A DNA stretch of 64,000 bases from Atrichornis clamosus (Eukaryota > Chordata > Aves > Passeriformes > Menuridae), in NCBI GenBank assembly GCA_013400975.1, contig WBMZ01003268.1, positions 59,228 to 123,227 on the forward strand, read 5' to 3'. This document shows positions 36,262 to 49,193 of the stretch, piece after piece (the first letter of the stretch is position 1; every line of letters begins with the position of its first letter). The notes below the pieces were generated by a model, which was not told the DNA's origin, did not search any database, and saw only the letters and a list, made by a program, of their open reading frames with translations. The position numbers and the translations under genes were made by a program.

Positions 36262-36781
36262 TAGAGAAGAAAAGGGAAAAGAGGAGAGAGGAGAGAAAAG
36301 GGAAGGGAAGGGAANNNNNNNNNNNNNNNNNNNNNNNNNNNNNNNNNNNNNNNNNNNNNNNNNNNNNNNNNNNNNNNNNNNNNNNNNNNNNNNNNNNNNN
36401 NNNNNNNNNNNNNNNNNNNNNNNNNNNNNNNNNNNNNNNNNNNNNNNNNNNNNNNNNNNNNNNNNNNNNNNNNNNNNNNNNNNNNNNNNNNNNNNNNNNN
36501 NNNNNNNNNNNNNNNNNNNNNNNNNNNNNNNNNNNNNNNNNNNNNNNNNNNNNNNNNNNNNNNNNNNNNNNNNNNNNNNNNNNNNNNNNNNNNNNNNNNN
36601 NNNNNNNNNNNNNNNNNNNNNNNNNNNNNNNNNNNNNNNNNNNNNNNNNNNNNNNNNNNNNNNNNNNNNNNNNNNNNNNNNNNNNNNNNNNNNNNNNNNN
36701 NNNNNNNAGGAAAGGAAAGGAAAGGAAAGGAAAGGAAAGGAAAGGAAAGGAAAGGAAAGGAAAGGAAAGGAAAGGAAAGGA
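36262..36781 (+). repeat. (GGAAA)n pentamer microsatellite around a gap
   Basis: The left side is a degenerate purine tract ending (GGAAG)n. The right side, 36708-36781, is about fifteen perfect GGAAA units. The N run lies between, so the true array length is unknown. Long apparent frames through it are artefacts of the N run. Confidence 0.9.
36315..36707. other. Assembly gap, 393 N
   Basis: A run of N inside a purine-rich pentamer array. The gap length may be an estimate. Confidence 0.98.
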
Positions 36782-38125
36782 ACTTTTAATACCACACTGA
36801 CTGGTTATTACTAATGTCACAGCTTTTCTGGAATTTAGTGTATGAATTAAGAGGTTTATTCCAGAAAATAATTGTGATCAGCCATAGCTCCACGATATCT
36901 TCTTGAATAACAAAGCTGAAGGTCAAGTGTTCAACAAACAGATGTGTTTTATTCTGAAATAATTTAAACCTCGAGGGGATTATATGTGTTTACCAGGACA
37001 TTTTATATTGCTGTCTACTTATATTGTCTCTTTGTTCACAAAACACAGATGCAATTTGTACACGGGGACTTTTCACATTCTGTGATCTTCAGGCATTCAG
37101 TCTTGCAGAATAATGAACAAGTAATGTCATGCTTCTTTCCTAGATTGCAGTGTCAAAAAATGGGAATTTTCTTTCTAGATTTAAGATAATGAAGGGGGGA
37201 ACCAAAAAAAAATCTTAGTTCTCCAGTATACATCTCTAGAGGTTAAACTAGCTGAGGGAGAATTTTCAACCTCCTTTAAAAGATTTTTTGTTTTTAATAT
37301 TGATACAGTAAATAATTACAGAAGGTTCAAACTGTACACTTGACTCCCTGCTCTTTGCAGCAGTAAACAGTTCCATGAAGTCTGAGTGGTTTTGAGTTTT
37401 GAGTGCCACCAGTGCTCTGCCACTTGGTCCCATGGCAACAACGATGTTATGAAAGGTGCAGACAAAGCAAACTTGTTAGAACATTCAAGAGGAACTGCAC
37501 TGAGTGTTTTGTTTCAGCTGCATTTCTCCTTTTCTTTCTCTTAAGCTGCCGGAAATGTTAACCCTGTGTGCCAAGGTGTTGTCTAACACCCTTTTAGATT
37601 ATGTTAAAAATTATAATATACCCCCTTTTGGGCAAAAAATGGATAAATATGTTGCCTTGAGAGGAGGTGATTGTGGCTGGAGTCCAGTCTTGCTTCTTGG
37701 AGGCAAAACCTGGGGAGAAACACAAACACAGCAGCAGAAGATGGAGCAGCAGCTTTTGTTTCTGGTGCTGGCTCCCAACTGAGAAATCCTGGGTATGACC
37801 AAAAATAGCAGGTAGCTGCTCTGTGCTGTCTGGTAAGATTTTACCACTCTTGAGTCAAAATATGGCTTCTAGCTCCATTTCTGAGCACGGCTTTATGCAG
37901 CACTTCAGGATTCCAGAGGAAGCTGATGGAGATGAGTAACAAAAGACGTAATAGGAAAGATGTGGCACGAGTTGCTGTTTGATCAACACAGACGATGCTG
38001 CCTGTGGGATGGAGGGAGGTGATTTGGTGCCACTCATTCAGGTGAACTTGTCCCTGGTGGAAGGAAGGGGGTGAGAGCAGAACAAGAGCCTTGCACTGCA
38101 CTTGCAGGTACAGATGCAGATTCCA
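36782..38125. other. Intronic sequence without recognised features
   Basis: Unique sequence; no exon, CR1 or LTR recognised. Confidence 0.4.
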
Positions 38126-38618
38126 CGCCTCAGATCCTGGGTTCAGTTCTGGGCCCCTCACTACAGCAGAGACATTGAGGGGTTGGAACATGTCCAGAGA
38201 AGGGAATGGAGCTGGGGAAGGATCTGGAGCACAAGGCTGACAAGCAGCAGCTGAGGGAGCTGCGGGGGGGCTCAGCCTGGAGAAAAGGAGGCTCAGGGGG
38301 GACCTTATTGCTCTCCACAACTCCCTGACAGGAGGGTGTAGGCAGGTGGAGGATCTCTTCTCCCAAGAAGATAAGAGGAAACAGCCTCAAGCTGTGCCAG
38401 AGGAGGTTTTATTGGATATTAGAAAAATGTGCTTTGCCAAGAATTGGAACAGGCTGCCCAAGGAAGTAGTTGAGTCCCCATCCCTGGAGGGATTTAAAAG
38501 ACAGGTGGATGTGGCAGTTGGGAACATGGTTTAGTGGTGGGCTTGGCAGTGCTGGGTTAACAGTTGGAGCTCATTCTCTAAGGGGTCTTTTCCAGCCTAA
38601 ATGATTCTGCGATTCTAC
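38126..38618 (+). mobile_element. CR1 LINE 3' fragment, long
   Basis: Plus-strand CR1 starting in the reverse-transcriptase end region (GTTCAGTTCTGGGCCCCTC). It passes through GAGAAAAGGAGGCTCAGG, CTTATTGCTCTCCACAAC, TTTTATTGGATATTAG, GGAACAGGCTGCCCAAGG and GGGTCTTTTCCAGCC to the terminal ATTCTGCGATTCTAC. Stops and small changes break the frame. Confidence 0.92.
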
Positions 38619-41600
38619 AGTCCTCAAACTCAGCAACTCAGCTGAACCAGGAGAAGCTGGGCTTGTATGGCAGAGAGCTGTGCTGCCGGGGGCAGAGCAG
38701 GGGTTTGGGCACTGTTAAAATAGTTGTCTGTGGATGGACTCCCAGGGACTGAAAGAGTTTTGTGAAATCAATGCTTTGGGAGCTCCCTGCTCCTGTGCAG
38801 GATTGCAGCAGTTTTCCCATGTGCAGCTCTCCATGCACTTTTTTTCCTTTCGGTGTAATTACCCAGTAGCAAAGCCTGTGGCCTGACATTTTGGCTGTGT
38901 TTATGGTACTGCACATGATTGCAGTTGTGTTATTATACAGCAAGGCTAGGGATAAAATCATCTCAGATTGTTCAACTGGTGCTGATGGATCATTTCTCTG
39001 TATAGACCATTTAACCATCCCAGGTAGCAGATTGCAAATGGGATTTAATATGGGTCAGTATTAACTGCTGGGATGTTTGAGAAGGTGGGCAAAACAGCTG
39101 CGTTATTTGCCAAAAAGCAGGTTACAGCAGCAAGCTGACAGGAGATTTAGATTACAATGTTGATAAAGCTCCTCAGTCTCTCCTGCTTGATTTGCAACCG
39201 GAGTAAGAAGGAAAACCCAGCTATGTCACATTGTCTGAAGAACATAAATGAAAGGAAGTAAGATTATTGAATTGCTGAGCATGGCAAATTCCCCCAAGCC
39301 CTGTAGAATAATGCATTTTAGTATTGCTGTACAGTTTGTAAAGGTCAGTTTGCACTTCAATTACAAATCTAGGTTTAAAGGTTGTAAAGGACACAAGAAA
39401 AAATAGTGGTTTGTTTCTTTTTCTTTTGTAATTACCTCTTGGAATGCTGGTAATATTTCAGACTCATTTGTAAAAAAGATTTCACAGTACTATAGCAACA
39501 GGCATTCTAAAATCCTTGGTAGAAATGCTGAAAATCTAGATCCTAGTTTTATTTCTCCATTTTACAGATGGAGAAAATAAGCCTTGTGAATTTTTAAGGT
39601 TCTACAGTGAATTAATCACAAAGTTGGGGAACAGTCTATTATGAAAGGTACAGTCAAATACCAAACCAAGTTTAAATAAAAAGAAGCCATGCATTTTTAA
39701 ATTATTATTTATCTTTATCTTATCCTTTTTTTAATCAGCATTCCGGTGGCTAATCATCTTTATTGAATATGATTTCACACAGACCTGGGAGCTCAGGCTC
39801 TTAGCATCCTGGTTAAATCTAGAGTTGACTGAGCTGACAAGAAAAAGAGGTTTCCCACAATGAGCAAATGACAAGAAAAAAAGAAAAGGAATAACCTTTT
39901 CTCCTGCACAGATATGAAATAGGGAGAGAAATGTTAGTTTTGATTAGGTGAGGAGATGCGTTTTGCCCAGGCTTTCCCTTACCATGGGTGGCAGCAGTCC
40001 CACAGCTCCATATGAATCTCCTTTTCTTGGCTCTGCCTGAGTGACCACACTGCTAACAAGCCATAAACAGAGACAGCAGGGTCACAGGGCAAAGGTTGCT
40101 ACATTACAGGGCCAGAACATGCTAATTATGGCACTGAACAGTGAATTTGAGTGGATCCATGTAAATTACTGCATTTCTTAGGCTGAGAGAGAGAGATTCT
40201 TTTTCCTCTCACAGCAGCTGAGGAAAGCTCCCTCCCTTGACATGTGTGCTGCAGTCTCTTTTTTGTTTCTTCGTTCAACCAATTATGCCTGTGAGATGGA
40301 CAATTAAAAAAACATCTGTTTTTATGGCCAGAGCATGGCTGCCTCTGGCATTTTATGTGCCGTGGAGGGTTTGTACGTAGGGGAGGAAGATGAGGGATGG
40401 AATATGTGGTCACCAGGGAATAAAAAAGAAGAAGAAGAAATCTTTGAAAGTGCTCTTCTTAAAGATGTCAGCTGGGTGTGTATGTCCTGAGCTGCCTGGC
40501 TGCTTTTACACAGCAAAATGTTGGGTTGACAACAGGGTTGATGGGAAGTTGGTCCCCGTGGTTTGGGGCTGATGCTCTTGGGATAAGTGCTTGGGTCATG
40601 GCACTGGAAATGTTTTGGGCATCAGGCCGGGCATGTGTTACCCAACACAGTTTCTGTCACAGCCTGAGAAGAGTCAGGATTCTTCCATCCATGGGGAAAC
40701 AAGGGATGGCTGGATGCTTTGGATAGAGGTGATGGATTTCAGGGAAATTGATTTTCCTTGTCCTTCCCTGTAGGAAATTCCACATGATTCATTGCTACAG
40801 AAGGAAAGAGAAGCCAAAAGATGTAGGGCAATATGTGTTGTGTATTCACATGTGTCCAACCTTTTGATTGGGGGGCTGGCATGTGGGACACCTTAATGCC
40901 AGGAGCTGATCTCAGCTCTGACAACTGACTCCACACAAAATTCATGCGCAAACCCACCCCATAACTTCCTATAATGCATCTCTTCCCACTGTGACTTCTT
41001 CTGTATAGCCAGATGTGGGCTTTTGGATCACGCCTCTTCCCAAATCTAAGCTCACTTGCATGCTGAGCTGGGAGAATTTGGGAGAGGGGTTATGATGTTG
41101 CCACCCAGTAATCCCAGTCACACTCAGAGCTGTGTCCAGTGCCTGAGAGAGAAGTGCTCTGAGTACACGTCATTTCTGCTGTTCAGAGCTTGTTAGTCAC
41201 AGCCAAGGAAATGTCAGCTGTGTTTCATCCTAATTTTTATGAAGCCGCTGGGGCTCATTTTCTTTCTGCTCAAGCAGTGCAACCAACAAGCATTATTTTA
41301 GCATTTAACTGGGGTTTTTTCCAGGTATATAATTATAGATAAATTGTATATGTAGGTGTGTGCATGTGTATGTGTGTCTATGTACACTACAGACACCCTT
41401 ACATAAACACGTAAAACATTTCATTAGCTGTACAAAATAATCATTTTGGTTTGTGTTTCCAAGTGTCTTGTGTGTTGGTGTGCCTGCCAGCCAGACAGAC
41501 ACGTAAATGGAGGCATGGAAGGAGATGAAGTGAAACGAAGATTGGTATTTTCATTTATCTAAACCCCCATTCAGCAGCTTTAGGGACACAACTTTGTGGC

Positions 41601-41716
41601 CAATGGAGCAGTCACAGTGCCTGATCCTGCTGCAAGATTTTCTGCTCCCACTGAAAGGTTTCCTCCTGCTCCCTCTTGCAATCTAGAGGTAACATATATA
41701 AGAATACAATCTTGTC
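38619..41716. other. Intronic sequence, 3.1 kb without recognised repeats
   Basis: AT-rich unique sequence with (GAA)n of four units near 40427-40439 and a TG-rich stretch near 41350-41385. No exon was recognised. Confidence 0.4.
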
Positions 41717-41792
41717 TAGTGGAAGGTGAAAGGGGGGTCAGAACTAGGTTATCATTAAGGTCCCTTCCAGCCCAAACTATTCAATTATTCTA
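41717..41792 (+). mobile_element. CR1 LINE 3' terminus, degraded
   Basis: Plus-strand CR1 end with TAGTGGAAGGTG, ATTAAGGTCCCTTCCAGCCC and a degraded ATTCAATTATTCT terminal repeat. Confidence 0.72.
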
Positions 41793-43029
41793 ATAAAAGC
41801 AGAGATCATTTTATGTGGATAGCAACAATACATAGAGTTATACACCTCTTCTTCCATTTCTAATATGTTAAGTTCATTAAATATTGAATATTTATGGGCT
41901 CTTCTCTCATTCAACACTGCTGACCATTTTTTTCTCCATTGTTTAGAAATGAAATGAACATGCACAGTACTCTTCTCACATTTATCAACTGGCAAAATGA
42001 TGAAGAGGTATAAAAGAGATGCTTGTGCTTGTCAGTGATGCTTATATGGTGCTAAAAGCACATCACGTTATATTTTCTTGTGAAGATATTCCTGAATCCA
42101 GCTGCTGGATCACAGAGTCATTGTTCAGGTCTCAGAAATCCAGAGCATCTCTTACTGCTGTCGCCCAGATTTCCCTTTCAGGGAAAGTAAATTTTCCCTA
42201 GACTGGTCCGAGCAATTTTCCCAATCCACCCATCCAAAAAAATATCCATAAACCCACGGAAGCACCTGCTTCCCTCTCTGCACTCAGCGGGGTCTGTGAT
42301 GTGGAGAGGGCTGGGAAGCTCAGGTTTATGCATGAGCTGCTGTGCCTGCCCAGCAAAAGGAGATGATTCCTGTGCAGATGGGTGGTGTTCCCAAAAAATG
42401 CACCTTGGTGGATTTCCTCTCTGGTCTCTCCCCTCCGTATTTTGCAGGCCTCAAGGCAAATGACAAGTACCCAGGATCAATGTCTTTTATTGCTGTGTAA
42501 TTGCATGGAGTGTGGTTTTATTATTTAGAGGTTTGCAGCTCGTGGGGAATTTTGCCTTGGACTGTGTTCAAGTGGATCTTTTTCCCAGATTTTGGAGGGG
42601 ACTGGTCAAATTGAAGACGTATTTCTTTGTTGGCTCAGCTCTGACTTCTTTGTATATTCTAAAGCATTAAGAAATTATTCAGTGCTGATTAGGCTTTAAA
42701 TAAACAAGCCTTGAGAATAAAGTGGTGCAAAGAGCTGGCTCCTTTGTTGTAGAACACAGGAAGCTCTGAATAGTTCACCAGAAGCTGTCCTTGCTGGATC
42801 TTGGCCAAATCTGCTGGTTTTGCACGTTGTTTATCACCTGAAAAGGAGCATTTATGGAGTCAGAGGGAGCTCAACAGGAGCCAGAATATTTCCAAATAAC
42901 TTTGGGGTCTTGCAGTTTGCTTTCCTCACTCCTTGCAAAATGAAAATGGGAAGAGAAGGCGTAATAAGCAGGAAATCAGCTCTCTGGTGCCTTATATGTA
43001 AATACTGCCCTGAAAAGGAAACCTCACTG
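41793..43029. other. Intronic sequence without recognised features
   Basis: Unique sequence; nothing recognised. Confidence 0.4.
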
Positions 43030-43203
43030 GAGTGCCCCATGAGACCGTGCCCGGGGAGGTTGTGGATGCCCCATCCCTGGAAGTGTCCAAGGCCGGCTTG
43101 GATGGCACTCTGAGCAACCTGATCCAGTGGAAGGTGTCCCTGCCCGTGGCAGGGTGGAATGAGATGATCTTTCAAGTCCCTTCCAACCCAAATTATTCTG
43201 TGG
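43030..43203 (+). mobile_element. CR1 LINE 3' fragment
   Basis: Plus-strand CR1 with GGTTGTGGATGCCCCATCCC, CCAGTGGAAGGTGTCCCTGC and GATGATCTTTCAAGTCCC, ending AATTATTCTGTG. Confidence 0.9.
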
Positions 43204-44100
43204 GAGGCTCCACAGTTTCTGGTGTGACGTCCCTCTCTGAGGTTCCTCTGTGCAGTGTCTTGTTAACATCAGTGTGAGCTGTCGGACCAATGGAGAAAAT
43301 GTGGCAGCTTAATAAATGATGATACAGGCAGCATTTTATTCAGAAATGGCGGTGCAGATGAAGGCACAAAGAGGGGAGTGGGAGCTAAAGGAGGCATTAA
43401 ATCTGGCATTTGCAGAGTGGGAAAATCATCAGTGTGAGGGGGAGCTGGAACATGATGGACTGTTTATTGTGAGAGAGGAGAGATTTATGATGAGCGTGTG
43501 AACGGCTCACTGTTTTCCCCATTGCCTTCTGTTTTCATGGAGGAACAGAGTTTCCAGCTGAAATCAAAGTTTGCCTAAGCAAGAACAAAACAATGTTCAC
43601 AGAAACCAGGAAAAAATAAATAAAGTGAGTAAAGAACCTCATATTACATTTTAAACTACTCTTGGCACAGTGTGGGATGGTTGTAAAATTGCAAAGATGC
43701 CTAGAAAACACAAAATTTGAATAATTCCTGGGTAAAACAAAGAACAGGATTGACTTCAAAAAATGCTGTACATGATGAAGCCAGATAAAATACAGAAAGC
43801 TGACTCCATCCTTTTATTTGTACCCATAAGCATCATGTTTGCTTTTTTCAGGCCCTTCTTCCCTTTCTCATCAATTGTCTTAATAAAAATCACTCCCTTC
43901 TTTCATAACCTTCATTATGGAATTATGTATGGCTTTTATATCTCAATTCCTTCCACTTTGGTGGGTGCAGCAGCACATTTACACTCTGACCTGCCTGCCT
44001 TATCACTTGTACCCTGTGCATCCTTTTTTATTATACTTGTAAATTTGCTGTATTTTCTTGGGCACTCTTCTTTTTTTCTGGCTCAAAGATTTGGTCTTAG
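43204..44100. other. Intronic sequence without recognised features
   Basis: Unique AT-rich sequence. The hydrophobic frame at 43763-44113 has no splice support and no family match. Confidence 0.4.
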
Positions 44101-44500
44101 GAGAAGCAGCTGAGGGAGCTGGGGATGTTTAGCCTGGAGGAAATGAGGCTTGGGGAAGGCTTTATTGCTCCCTACAGCTCCCTGAAAGGAGATTGTAGTG
44201 AGGTGGGTGCCAGCACTTTCCCCCAGGTAACAAGCAACAGGATGAGAGGAAATGGCCTCAAGTTGCACCAGGGAAGGTTTAGGTTGGGTGTTGGGAAAAA
44301 TTTCATCATGGAAGGGGTTGTCAGCCATTGGAACAGGCTGCACAGGGAAGTGGTGGAGTCACCAACCCTGGAAGTGTTCAAAAAACGTGTGGATGTGGCA
44401 CTTGAGGACTTGGTTTAGGGGTGAACATGGGGGTGGTGCTGGGTTGGACTCGATGATCTTAAAGGTCCTTTCCAGCCTTAACAATTCTGTGATTCTGTGG
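44101..44500 (+). mobile_element. CR1 LINE 3' fragment
   Basis: Plus-strand CR1 with GAGAAGCAGCTGAGGGAGC, GGTTTAGGTTGGGTGTTGGG, GGAACAGGCTGCACAGGG, GTTGGACTCGATGATCTTAA and GGTCCTTTCCAGCC, ending TTCTGTGATTCTGTGG. A 97-codon frame is open within it (44125-44418), but it lies at the frame end and UTR and is a remnant. Confidence 0.93.
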
Positions 44501-47500
44501 TGTAATATAATCACATGTTATGACCTTCTTAAACCCTGATTTCATGGATACATTAGTTCCTTGTGACAACTGGTGACTGGTTTTGTAAATAGTTCACTTA
44601 ACGCCAGCTTTAATGTCTTGGCAAAGCACACACCTGCAGGTGGGTGTCTGCTCACCTGGCGATTGTCTGAGGTTTATGTGCAGCCCTTTGTATACATCAG
44701 TAAATTTTTTCAGTATTTAAAGAGGTGCTGCTCAATATAGAAGTATCTGAGGGCTGGGGAAAGATGCACATATTTGTAATGAGTTGTATTTTTCTTCATT
44801 TGTGGGTTAGGGTTATTTTGTGGGTTTATTTGTTGGGTTTTTTTAGTGACTGGAGTAATTTTTAATTCAATTTACTTGTCACAGCTGTGATTACTCAATA
44901 TGGGAAACAACAATGAACAGATTATTTTTAATCCTTTTTTTAATCATTTTCCCCTCTTTAGGTTTTAGCTGTTGACACATGGCTGCAGAGTCTGAGCTGT
45001 GTGTACTGCAGAACATTTAACTCTGACTTTTGAAACCCAGATTGGTGAGAATAAGGACAAACAAGCAAAAAAAAAAAAAAAAAAACCCAAACTACAATCC
45101 TTTTTTTACCTATAAGTGCTGAAGATGGACCTCACGGCCATCTCAATCCCAATTTTAATCAGAGGAGAGGTTTTAAGGAAAGAAATAATCTGTACATCTA
45201 TGGTACCGGAAGGTAGTAAAACAATTCTTCTCTGAAATGTCTTCAACCTGATGCTCTGCATATAACCCAAAATGATTTTATTATTTAACAAGTTATTGCA
45301 ATGTCTTTAAAATGCAGAATGACTGATTTGGTGTCACCACCTTCCTTCTTGCTCTTGAGTCTTCAGGGGGTGAAACAGAGGAGCCCTGGCCACCCCCATT
45401 TCCCTAACAAAGCACGTGTCACTGACAATGTTTGAGGCTTTAAGCTTTTAGGTGGTGCTGGCATCTCCCTTTTTAAACATCTGGGTACAGTAGTCCAAGT
45501 TACTTTAATCATCCAGTCTCCAAGCACCTTTATAAGGGGAAAACAGGAATGCTTGGGTAAAGAAGGACATGTGAAACCTGTTGTCCATCCCTCTGCTGAT
45601 TCCCAGTCTCCAGGTTGGTCCTTTGTCCTCTGACAGAAGCATTGCTGCTCTTCCTGGATGTAGAGCACTCCTTAATGTGGTAATTTAGGGACGGCTGATT
45701 TAAACACACTTTAAAAAGGGCCTGCTGATGTTTATTTGCTTATTTATTTGTGGGCTTTGTTCATTTGTTTGCTTTGCTAAATGACCTGACTGGTTTGAAA
45801 ATGTGCAAAGCAAAAAGCTCACGTTGCTGCTGCCCTTCTGGGGTGTCCCTGCCACACCTTGGTTCTCTTCTATTCCTCAGATAAAAAGCTCTGTTATGGC
45901 CAAATAGTTTGTTCTATAAAGTTGCATTAAAACAAGAAATAAACAAGATAAATTATATTATAACGTGACAACAAATGTTCTATGAAAATTAATTTGGTTT
46001 ACACTTCACCCTGGGGAAGTAGCTGGGCTTAAATTTGGTCTTTGGCTTGAGTTCTTGACTAAAGCCAGTGTGTCTGGGTAAAATATTACAATTGAAGTTT
46101 CAGGCTTAAAATAATTCATCACAGGCTGAGCATTTGGTTTGGCAGATACCTGAATTTATCTCTACCCCGCCTTCATTGCAGTGGTGTCCGAGCTCCTGGT
46201 ATTTATAGCGGTTTTAGTCAGCAGCCCTTTGAATAGCAAAACAAGGTGTGTAAAACTCCCACAGTGTTCACCTCACTGGGTAAGAAGCTGTAACAGTAGT
46301 AAGGATGAGAGAGATTGCTGGGAGGAGTTTTAGTCACTGTCAGAACCAGTATTTCACCTCCCAAACAGGGCTGTGTCTCTCCGGTCGGGTCTGTAGCAGG
46401 AGTCTGGGGACTGGAGGATCCAGCAGATCCAGCCCATCAATTCTCCTGGCAAAGTGTCCCTGGAATCTTCCAGTCACCCCAGCCCTGCAACACTGCAAGG
46501 TTGTGCATTTTGTTGTTCTCCAAATCTTGTTGGGGGCAAAAGGGAGCACAGCATTTATGTGAAGTTGTGGTTTTATTGTTAGTCCAGTTAATTTTTTCAG
46601 TCTTATTGTTCAAGTTATCCAATTACTGCAGAAAGGTTCATTAATAATACAGTCAGAATGGTTATTGCTGGCACTTTTGTCTTGTTGATTCCCAGTTATT
46701 CAGGTTTTCTCTTCTCTTTTTTGTCTCCAAAGTTCTTATCTTTGAAGTTCTCACCTGGTTCACAAGGCAGCGCTGCTGCCGTGACCAGTGATGAACCATG
46801 GTGAGCTGGGTTACAGACTGGGATTGCTGGTGTTCTCCTATATTTGCACTCATCCATATCTCATTTTAATCTAGAATCTTACACAGAATAGCTACGTGTT
46901 ATTTCCATGAGCTGACGCAAAACTAGGAGAGATTTGGTCAGTGGCAGTTGTCCAGACAATTTTTATTGCAGCTAAAATAAGCTCAGATGAGCTCAGGTCA
47001 AGAAAAATTCAGACAAGTCCTTGAGACGCTGCACTATCAGGTGAGGCCAAAAACTGTGGATTTCTGCTAAATGATGGCAAAATCCCATTTTCTGACTACT
47101 TTTCTGGTCAGACCAGCAAGCAGAAATGACAAATTTTGGTGTGACTAATAAAAAAAAAAGTGACTTGTTGTTTAGTAGTTATTGGGCAAATTTTAATAAC
47201 CCAGGTTGTCACAGAAAACAGGACTGGGGCTAATTTTGAGACTGTGTTAAGAGTTAAGGTCAGTATAATAAGTGACACTGTGTTGTGTCCACTCCTTCCA
47301 GATTTGGGAAATTATTTTAAAATAGGAAATGAATGATTCTAGGTGACCAGTGTGTCCCTAATTAGAAATTACTTTTGAGGACCAAGTGTTATAGTTCTAA
47401 AAACGCATAATCCTGTTGACAGGTTTGGAGTTTAGCCCCTCTTTCCAAGGGTTATGCACTAAATCTGAGGGCAGGAAACAAATGGTACCTACTATTCAAT

Positions 47501-48821
47501 ATGTAGCACAAGCAACCAAAAAGTCTTCTATAGCTTTTTTTATTGCCAAAAACTCTTCTTCTTCATGTGGGTATAAATAATATTGAATTTTTGCACGTGT
47601 GTGTGTCCCTGAACAAAAAGAAGGGTGTGCACTAGAGAAAATGTGTTAAGAACTTGCATAGTTTAATTAAGGATGGATTTTTAAAATAATTTCAGATGTA
47701 GGCAATAGCAATCTTTTCATGCTTAAAAAATTTGAAATTACTCCCACTAAAAATGAATATCAAAGGGAAATATCAAACAGAAAATATCAGCTCTGTCATT
47801 TTTCCATGCAAAGAATCCCTTCATCCTGCCAGTTCTCCTCTTTTCTCTGTATCAGCTGGATCCAGATACAGCCTCAGTCTGGTGCAGTGATGAAGGAAAG
47901 ATGAGATATAAACCTTGGTGTACACCCGTGGTTACAAAGCCAGGCTGTAACTTACCTGTGTTCTCTTTAGGTCAGTGGAACTATGTCCCTACAAGGTGGT
48001 GAGAAGGCAGAGAAAGACAGGAAATGGGGAGGGAGAAGAGAGAGCATGAGATGGATGCTGTGTGCTGATTTTCCATCCAACCTAAATTATTCCACTTTTC
48101 TAAGATAAAGTATCAAACCCTGGTATTTTCCCAGCCTCATTTCTGCTGCCCAGGCACACGCACAACAATGTTACAGAGAAGCTCTGTCACATGGAAAGGG
48201 AACCCTAATAGAAGATTTTCCTGCCCAAAGGATTATGCTGATCATGGGCAGCTCTCAGTAATACAGCTTTAACTTGGTTTATCCCCACCCTTTTGTTGTG
48301 GATTCAGTTTTGTGCTTTGGTTGTGTTTTGTCCTGTCTTCCCACACTGGGTTTTACCTTTGCTTTTATAAGAGGCAAGTAGACATAAAGTGGTTGAGGTG
48401 ATTGATGGGGATGTTTGGCTTTTGGGCAGTATAATGCTCCTCTCACAGCTTCTAATTCACCCCTGGTTAAATTCAGTATCCGACTCCTTTGCTCCTCCCA
48501 AAGAACCTCCCCACAGAAGAAGCAAAGGCTGTCCATGGCCTCTCTGCTGTCAACACCAGCTGATTTGGAGAGGTTTTGGGGCTCTGGTTTGGTTTTTGTT
48601 TAGTTGGTTGTTTGGTTGTTTGGTTGGTTTGTTTTTTGCCTTCTGGAAGTCTCCTGGAGTTTCCTTCATTTTTTTGGTTCTTCTCCCAGTTCTTCCTGCA
48701 TTTCTTGATTTACCTCAAAGTATCTTTCATCGTCCTCCCCTGAGACTTTTGATTGTCCTGGCACTGACCTAAACTATTAGGATATTATTAAGCTAATGAG
48801 AGTTAAAACATTTTCTCTGCC
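44501..48821. other. Intronic sequence, 4.3 kb without recognised repeats
   Basis: An A19 run lies at about 45067-45085 and a GTTT/GGTT-rich stretch at 48586-48638. Overlapping frames at 46305-46644 have no splice support. Confidence 0.4.
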
Positions 48822-49006
48822 TGGCAGGGTGGTATTCAAACCCCATATTATCATCTGCACACACTGAATCTTAAATTTCATATAAAATATAATTTGTTAA
48901 TTAGACTCTCTCTGTCACGAACATTGGATTAATGCTTGTGGCTCATTACTTGTCTGAGGACAGTGATCAATCACTTTGGGGTCTGCAAAAGGATTTGTGA
49001 GGACTG
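48822..49006 (+). repeat. 185-bp direct repeat, copy 1
   Basis: It begins TGGCAGGGTGGTATTCAAAC and ends TTTGTGAGGACTG, followed by one N. It is nearly identical to copy 2 at 49008-49193. Confidence 0.95.
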
Positions 49007-49007
49007 N
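49007..49007. other. Single N at the duplication junction
   Basis: One unresolved base lies exactly between the two copies of the direct repeat, which suggests a contig join or polishing scar. Confidence 0.98.
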
Positions 49008-49193
49008 TGGCAGGGTGGTATTCAAACCCCATATTATCATCTGCACACACTGAATCTTAAATTTCATATAAAAATATAATTTCTTAATTAGACTCTCTCT
49101 GTCACGAACATTGGATTAATGCTTGTGGCTCATTACTTGTCTGAGGACAGTGATCAATCACTTTGGAGTGTGCAAAAGGGTTTGTGAGGACTG
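49008..49193 (+). repeat. 186-bp direct repeat, copy 2
   Basis: It differs from copy 1 by an extra A in the AAAATATAA run, G to C in TTGTTAATT/TTCTTAATT, and a few changes near GGGTCTGC/GGAGTGTGC and GGATTT/GGGTTT. Copy 2 flows into unique sequence beyond 49193. Confidence 0.95.

Noticed and set aside
36142..36820. Open frames of 185-217 codons on both strands
   Set aside because: They exist only because the N run has no stops; the flanks are a GGAAA pentamer repeat.
43763..44113. Hydrophobic 116-codon frame resembling a membrane protein
   Set aside because: T-rich intronic sequence gives Phe/Leu-rich chance frames; there is no splice or family support.
47971..47995. Tiny exon-like block after CTTTAG and before GTGGTG
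   Set aside because: Only 25 bases, no similarity to the expected next TSNARE1 segment, and weak donor.
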